From Candidatus Aminicenantota bacterium (lineage in GTDB: Bacteria; Acidobacteriota; Aminicenantia; Aminicenantales; Aminicenantaceae): 7,792 bases of DNA. Position numbers and translations under genes: made by a program. Of this stretch, positions 6,059 through 7,792 are shown piece by piece. Numbering within the stretch: position 1 is the stretch's first letter; each line of letters opens with the position of its first letter. The notes beneath the pieces were generated by a model. It had not been told where the DNA came from, did not search any database, and saw only the letters and a list, made by a program, of their open reading frames with translations. The stretch is taken from positions 1-7,792 of the forward strand of contig JAGLRY010000302.1 of the NCBI GenBank assembly GCA_023135995.1. Reading direction: 5' to 3'.

Positions 6059-6131
6059 CTGTGAGATGTAGGGACCGTTTCCCAAACGGTCCGTTCGGGG
6101 AACGGACCCTACAAAAAAAGAGACTGTCACC
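6041..6131 (-). repeat. BIME-like intergenic repeat, copy C (inverted relative to A and B)
   Basis: The 47-nt core (6067-6113) is bounded by TGTAGGG and CCCTACA. Hairpins are GGACCGTTT (6072-6080) with AAACGGTCC (6084-6092), and GGTCCGTT (6088-6095) with AACGGACC (6101-6108); both are perfect and overlap by GGTCC. End palindromes are GGGGACGGTTCCCC (6041-6054) and the degenerate GAGACTGTCACC (6120-6131). The reverse complement aligns without gaps to the cores of A and B, and similarity to A continues into the flank (ACATCT..CAG.AAAGGG), so this copy is inserted in the opposite orientation. It is the most symmetrical of the three copies and may be the youngest. Confidence 0.85.
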
Positions 6132-6139
6132 TTTTTTGG
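6114..6139 (-). terminator. Likely terminator of the amidohydrolase gene, other end of copy C
   Basis: On the minus strand, immediately after the stop codon, AAAAAAGGTGA and TCTCTTTTTT pair around CAG with one T-T mismatch and one G-U pair, and the stem ends in a seven-T run. The imperfect stem makes it weaker than the equivalent site in copy B. Confidence 0.5.
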
Positions 6140-7777
6140 TTATTCAGCTGTAGACTTGTCGTAGACGATTTTGCCACCAACAATGGTATATAAAACTTCT
6201 GTTTTGGGGATGTCTTTGGGATTGGGCCTGAGAAGGTCCTTGGAAAGGACGACCATGTCCGCCAGTTTCCCCACCTCCAGAGATCCCTTGATATCTTCCT
6301 CAAAGGACGCATAGGCTGGGCCCAAGGTGTAATATTTGATCGCCTCTGCCATTGTCAGTTTCTGTTCCGGGTAGAGCCGGTTCACCAATTCGTTTAGGTT
6401 ATACATGGGATTGATCGGAGAGACCGGCCAATCCGTCCCCCAGCAAAGGACAGTCCCGTTTGTGAGCAAAGTTCTCACCATGTCAACTCTTCTTGCTCGT
6501 TCGATGCCTAGCCGTTGTCTCTTGTACATCTCGCCTCCCGTAATTGTCGGCTGCATGGAGGCAATCACACCAAGCTCTCGAAATCTTTTAGTGTCAGGCA
6601 GTATGTTCACAGTGTTGTGCTCTACCCTGTGGCGGAGGCCTTTTTTCCCGTGCTTATCCTGAGCCCGCTCCACAGCATTCAACACCCAGTGTACGGCCTT
6701 ATCACCGATGGCGTGAACTCCAACCTGATAGCCGTTTTTATGCGCTTTTTCCACTAAAGCATAAAATTCCTCTTCTTCCATTTGGGCCAAACCTGTGTTT
6801 CCCGGCTCCTCTGTAAAGGGCTCAAACATTAGGGCAGACCGGACACCGATGGTTCCGTCTATGTAGCACTTCAAGAATCCCACCTTCACCATCTCGTCAC
6901 CCTGGCCCTGTTTGATTCCTTTCTCGATATATTCATCCAGTTGACTTATAGGAAGCCAGCCATAGACTCGGAGTGTTAGCTTCCCTTCATCTCTGAGCTC
7001 CTTATAAATGTCGATCTCTTTTAAGTAGGAACCCGTATGGATTCCTGTAAGCCCCAGCTTAGCGGCATGCTTTAACGCTCTTTCAATATCCTCTTTGGGA
7101 TTGACTTCGCCATGCACTTTCATAAGGCTTGCGGCGGCTTCTTTCAAGATCCCTGTGGGTTCACCAGTCTTCGGATCGAAAACGATCTCTCCCCCCTCGG
7201 GAGCCTCGCTGTCTTTGGTGATATTCGACATTTCCAAAACCACACTGTTCACCCACACCGCATGTCCTCCCCGCCTGCGCATGACCACAGGATTGTCCGG
7301 GGAGACTTTATCCAATATCTCTTTTGTCGGCCAACCCAGTTCCCCATAGAGGGTTGGATTGGGAAAGGATACATAACCAGATACGAGCTTTCCCTTGGGT
7401 GTTTCTTTTATCCCTTCTGCGATTTTCTCCTGGATATACGCGACCGATGTCGCGCTGCTGAGATCGAGCATTGACAACGACCGTCCCCCCGAAGAGAAAT
7501 GGCAGTGGGCATCGATAAAGCCGGGCAAAACAAGCTTCCGGCGCACATCCAGAACTTTCGTTGAGAGTCCAACATACTCCTTGATCTTTTTCGTTGTCCC
7601 GAGAGCGATGATTTTTCCGGCTTTCACAGCCACCGCCTGGACCTCAGGATTCTCCTCCGAGATCGTGAATACTCTCCCATTCAAGACAACAAGATCCGCT
7701 TTTTCCTGATCTTCAACATGACCAAACAAAAGCCCGATAAAAACCAAAGAAAATAAAATAACTGCGCATTTTTTCAT
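6140..7777 (-). CDS. Exported YtcJ-like amidohydrolase (Amidohydro_3, COG1574)
   Basis: A protein of 545 residues, full length for the family. A signal peptide (KKC, then the hydrophobic AVILFSLVFIGLLFG, to about residue 20) suggests export, whereas many relatives are cytoplasmic. The small N-terminal beta-sandwich (DLVVLNGRVFTI, 28-39) leads into the TIM barrel at LPGFIDAHCHF (84-94), where H91 and H93 are the HxH metal ligands. Further likely active-site residues are K303 (FLKCYIDGTIGVRSA), H355 (GVHAIGDKA), H387 (RVEHN) and D449 (WGTDWPVSP). The chain closes with the typical GSLEVGKLADMVVL (498-511) and a final beta-sandwich strand. The family hydrolyses amide or N-formyl bonds of varied small molecules; the substrate here is unknown. 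Only 15 bases upstream are visible and they carry no clear ribosome site. The frame stays open to the window edge, but the leader supports this ATG. The Cys4 lies too early for a lipobox. Confidence 0.9.
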   Translation of the reverse strand: MKKCAVILFSLVFIGLLFGHVEDQEKADLVVLNGRVFTISEENPEVQAVAVKAGKIIALGTTKKIKEYVGLSTKVLDVRRKLVLPGFIDAHCHFSSGGRSLSMLDLSSATSVAYIQEKIAEGIKETPKGKLVSGYVSFPNPTLYGELGWPTKEILDKVSPDNPVVMRRRGGHAVWVNSVVLEMSNITKDSEAPEGGEIVFDPKTGEPTGILKEAAASLMKVHGEVNPKEDIERALKHAAKLGLTGIHTGSYLKEIDIYKELRDEGKLTLRVYGWLPISQLDEYIEKGIKQGQGDEMVKVGFLKCYIDGTIGVRSALMFEPFTEEPGNTGLAQMEEEEFYALVEKAHKNGYQVGVHAIGDKAVHWVLNAVERAQDKHGKKGLRHRVEHNTVNILPDTKRFRELGVIASMQPTITGGEMYKRQRLGIERARRVDMVRTLLTNGTVLCWGTDWPVSPINPMYNLNELVNRLYPEQKLTMAEAIKYYTLGPAYASFEEDIKGSLEVGKLADMVVLSKDLLRPNPKDIPKTEVLYTIVGGKIVYDKSTAE

Positions 7778-7792
7778 TCGATCACATATTCT

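Noticed and set aside
1629..6131. Repeats as a CRISPR array or as insertion-sequence ends
   Set aside because: The copies are kilobases apart, in both orientations, each between unrelated genes. There are no regular spacers, no transposase between them and no evident target-site duplications.

Overview
This window looks like ordinary chromosome from an uncultured, Gram-negative-type heterotrophic bacterium of moderate GC content. Four of its five protein genes begin with Sec-type leaders. The gene mix is a sortilin-like BNR/Asp-box protein, a secreted metallo-beta-lactamase-fold hydrolase with TPRs, a secreted C69-type dipeptidase and a YtcJ-like amidohydrolase. That mix, and the style of the intergenic palindromes, recalls protein-degrading lineages such as Aminicenantes/Acidobacteriota. 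The placement is an impression from content, not a demonstrated assignment. No phage, insertion sequence, CRISPR array, tRNA or rRNA is visible.

Layout: (1) 1-1442, minus strand, 5' part of a BNR-repeat (VPS10/sortilin-like) exported protein that runs off the left edge. (2) 1443-1922, a long divergent intergenic region with an inverted repeat, repeat copy A, a 13-nt palindrome and a sigma-54 type -24/-12 promoter. (3) 1923-3335, plus strand, exported MBL-fold hydrolase with C-terminal TPRs. (4) 3336-3426, convergent gap holding repeat copy B, one end of which is a bidirectional terminator. (5) 3427-5070, minus strand, C69-family dipeptidase. (6) 5071-5242, divergent gap with a good sigma-70 type promoter for the next gene. 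(7) 5243-5989, plus strand, cytoplasmic DUF4213/DUF364 protein. (8) 5990-6139, convergent gap holding repeat copy C. (9) 6140-7777, minus strand, exported amidohydrolase, with its promoter outside the window.

The genes strictly alternate in strand, so each seems to be its own transcription unit and there is no operon. A shared role in breaking down peptides, amides or other organic nitrogen outside the cytoplasm is plausible for several products but is inferred.

The most notable non-coding content is a family of about 85-90 nt intergenic repeats, three copies in less than 5 kb. Each has a 47-nt core of two inverted GTAG-headed hairpins, like REP/BIME elements, and GGGGAC...GTCCCC-type palindromes at its ends. 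Copy C is inverted relative to A and B. The second notable point is the near-consensus sigma-54 promoter in front of the MBL-TPR gene.
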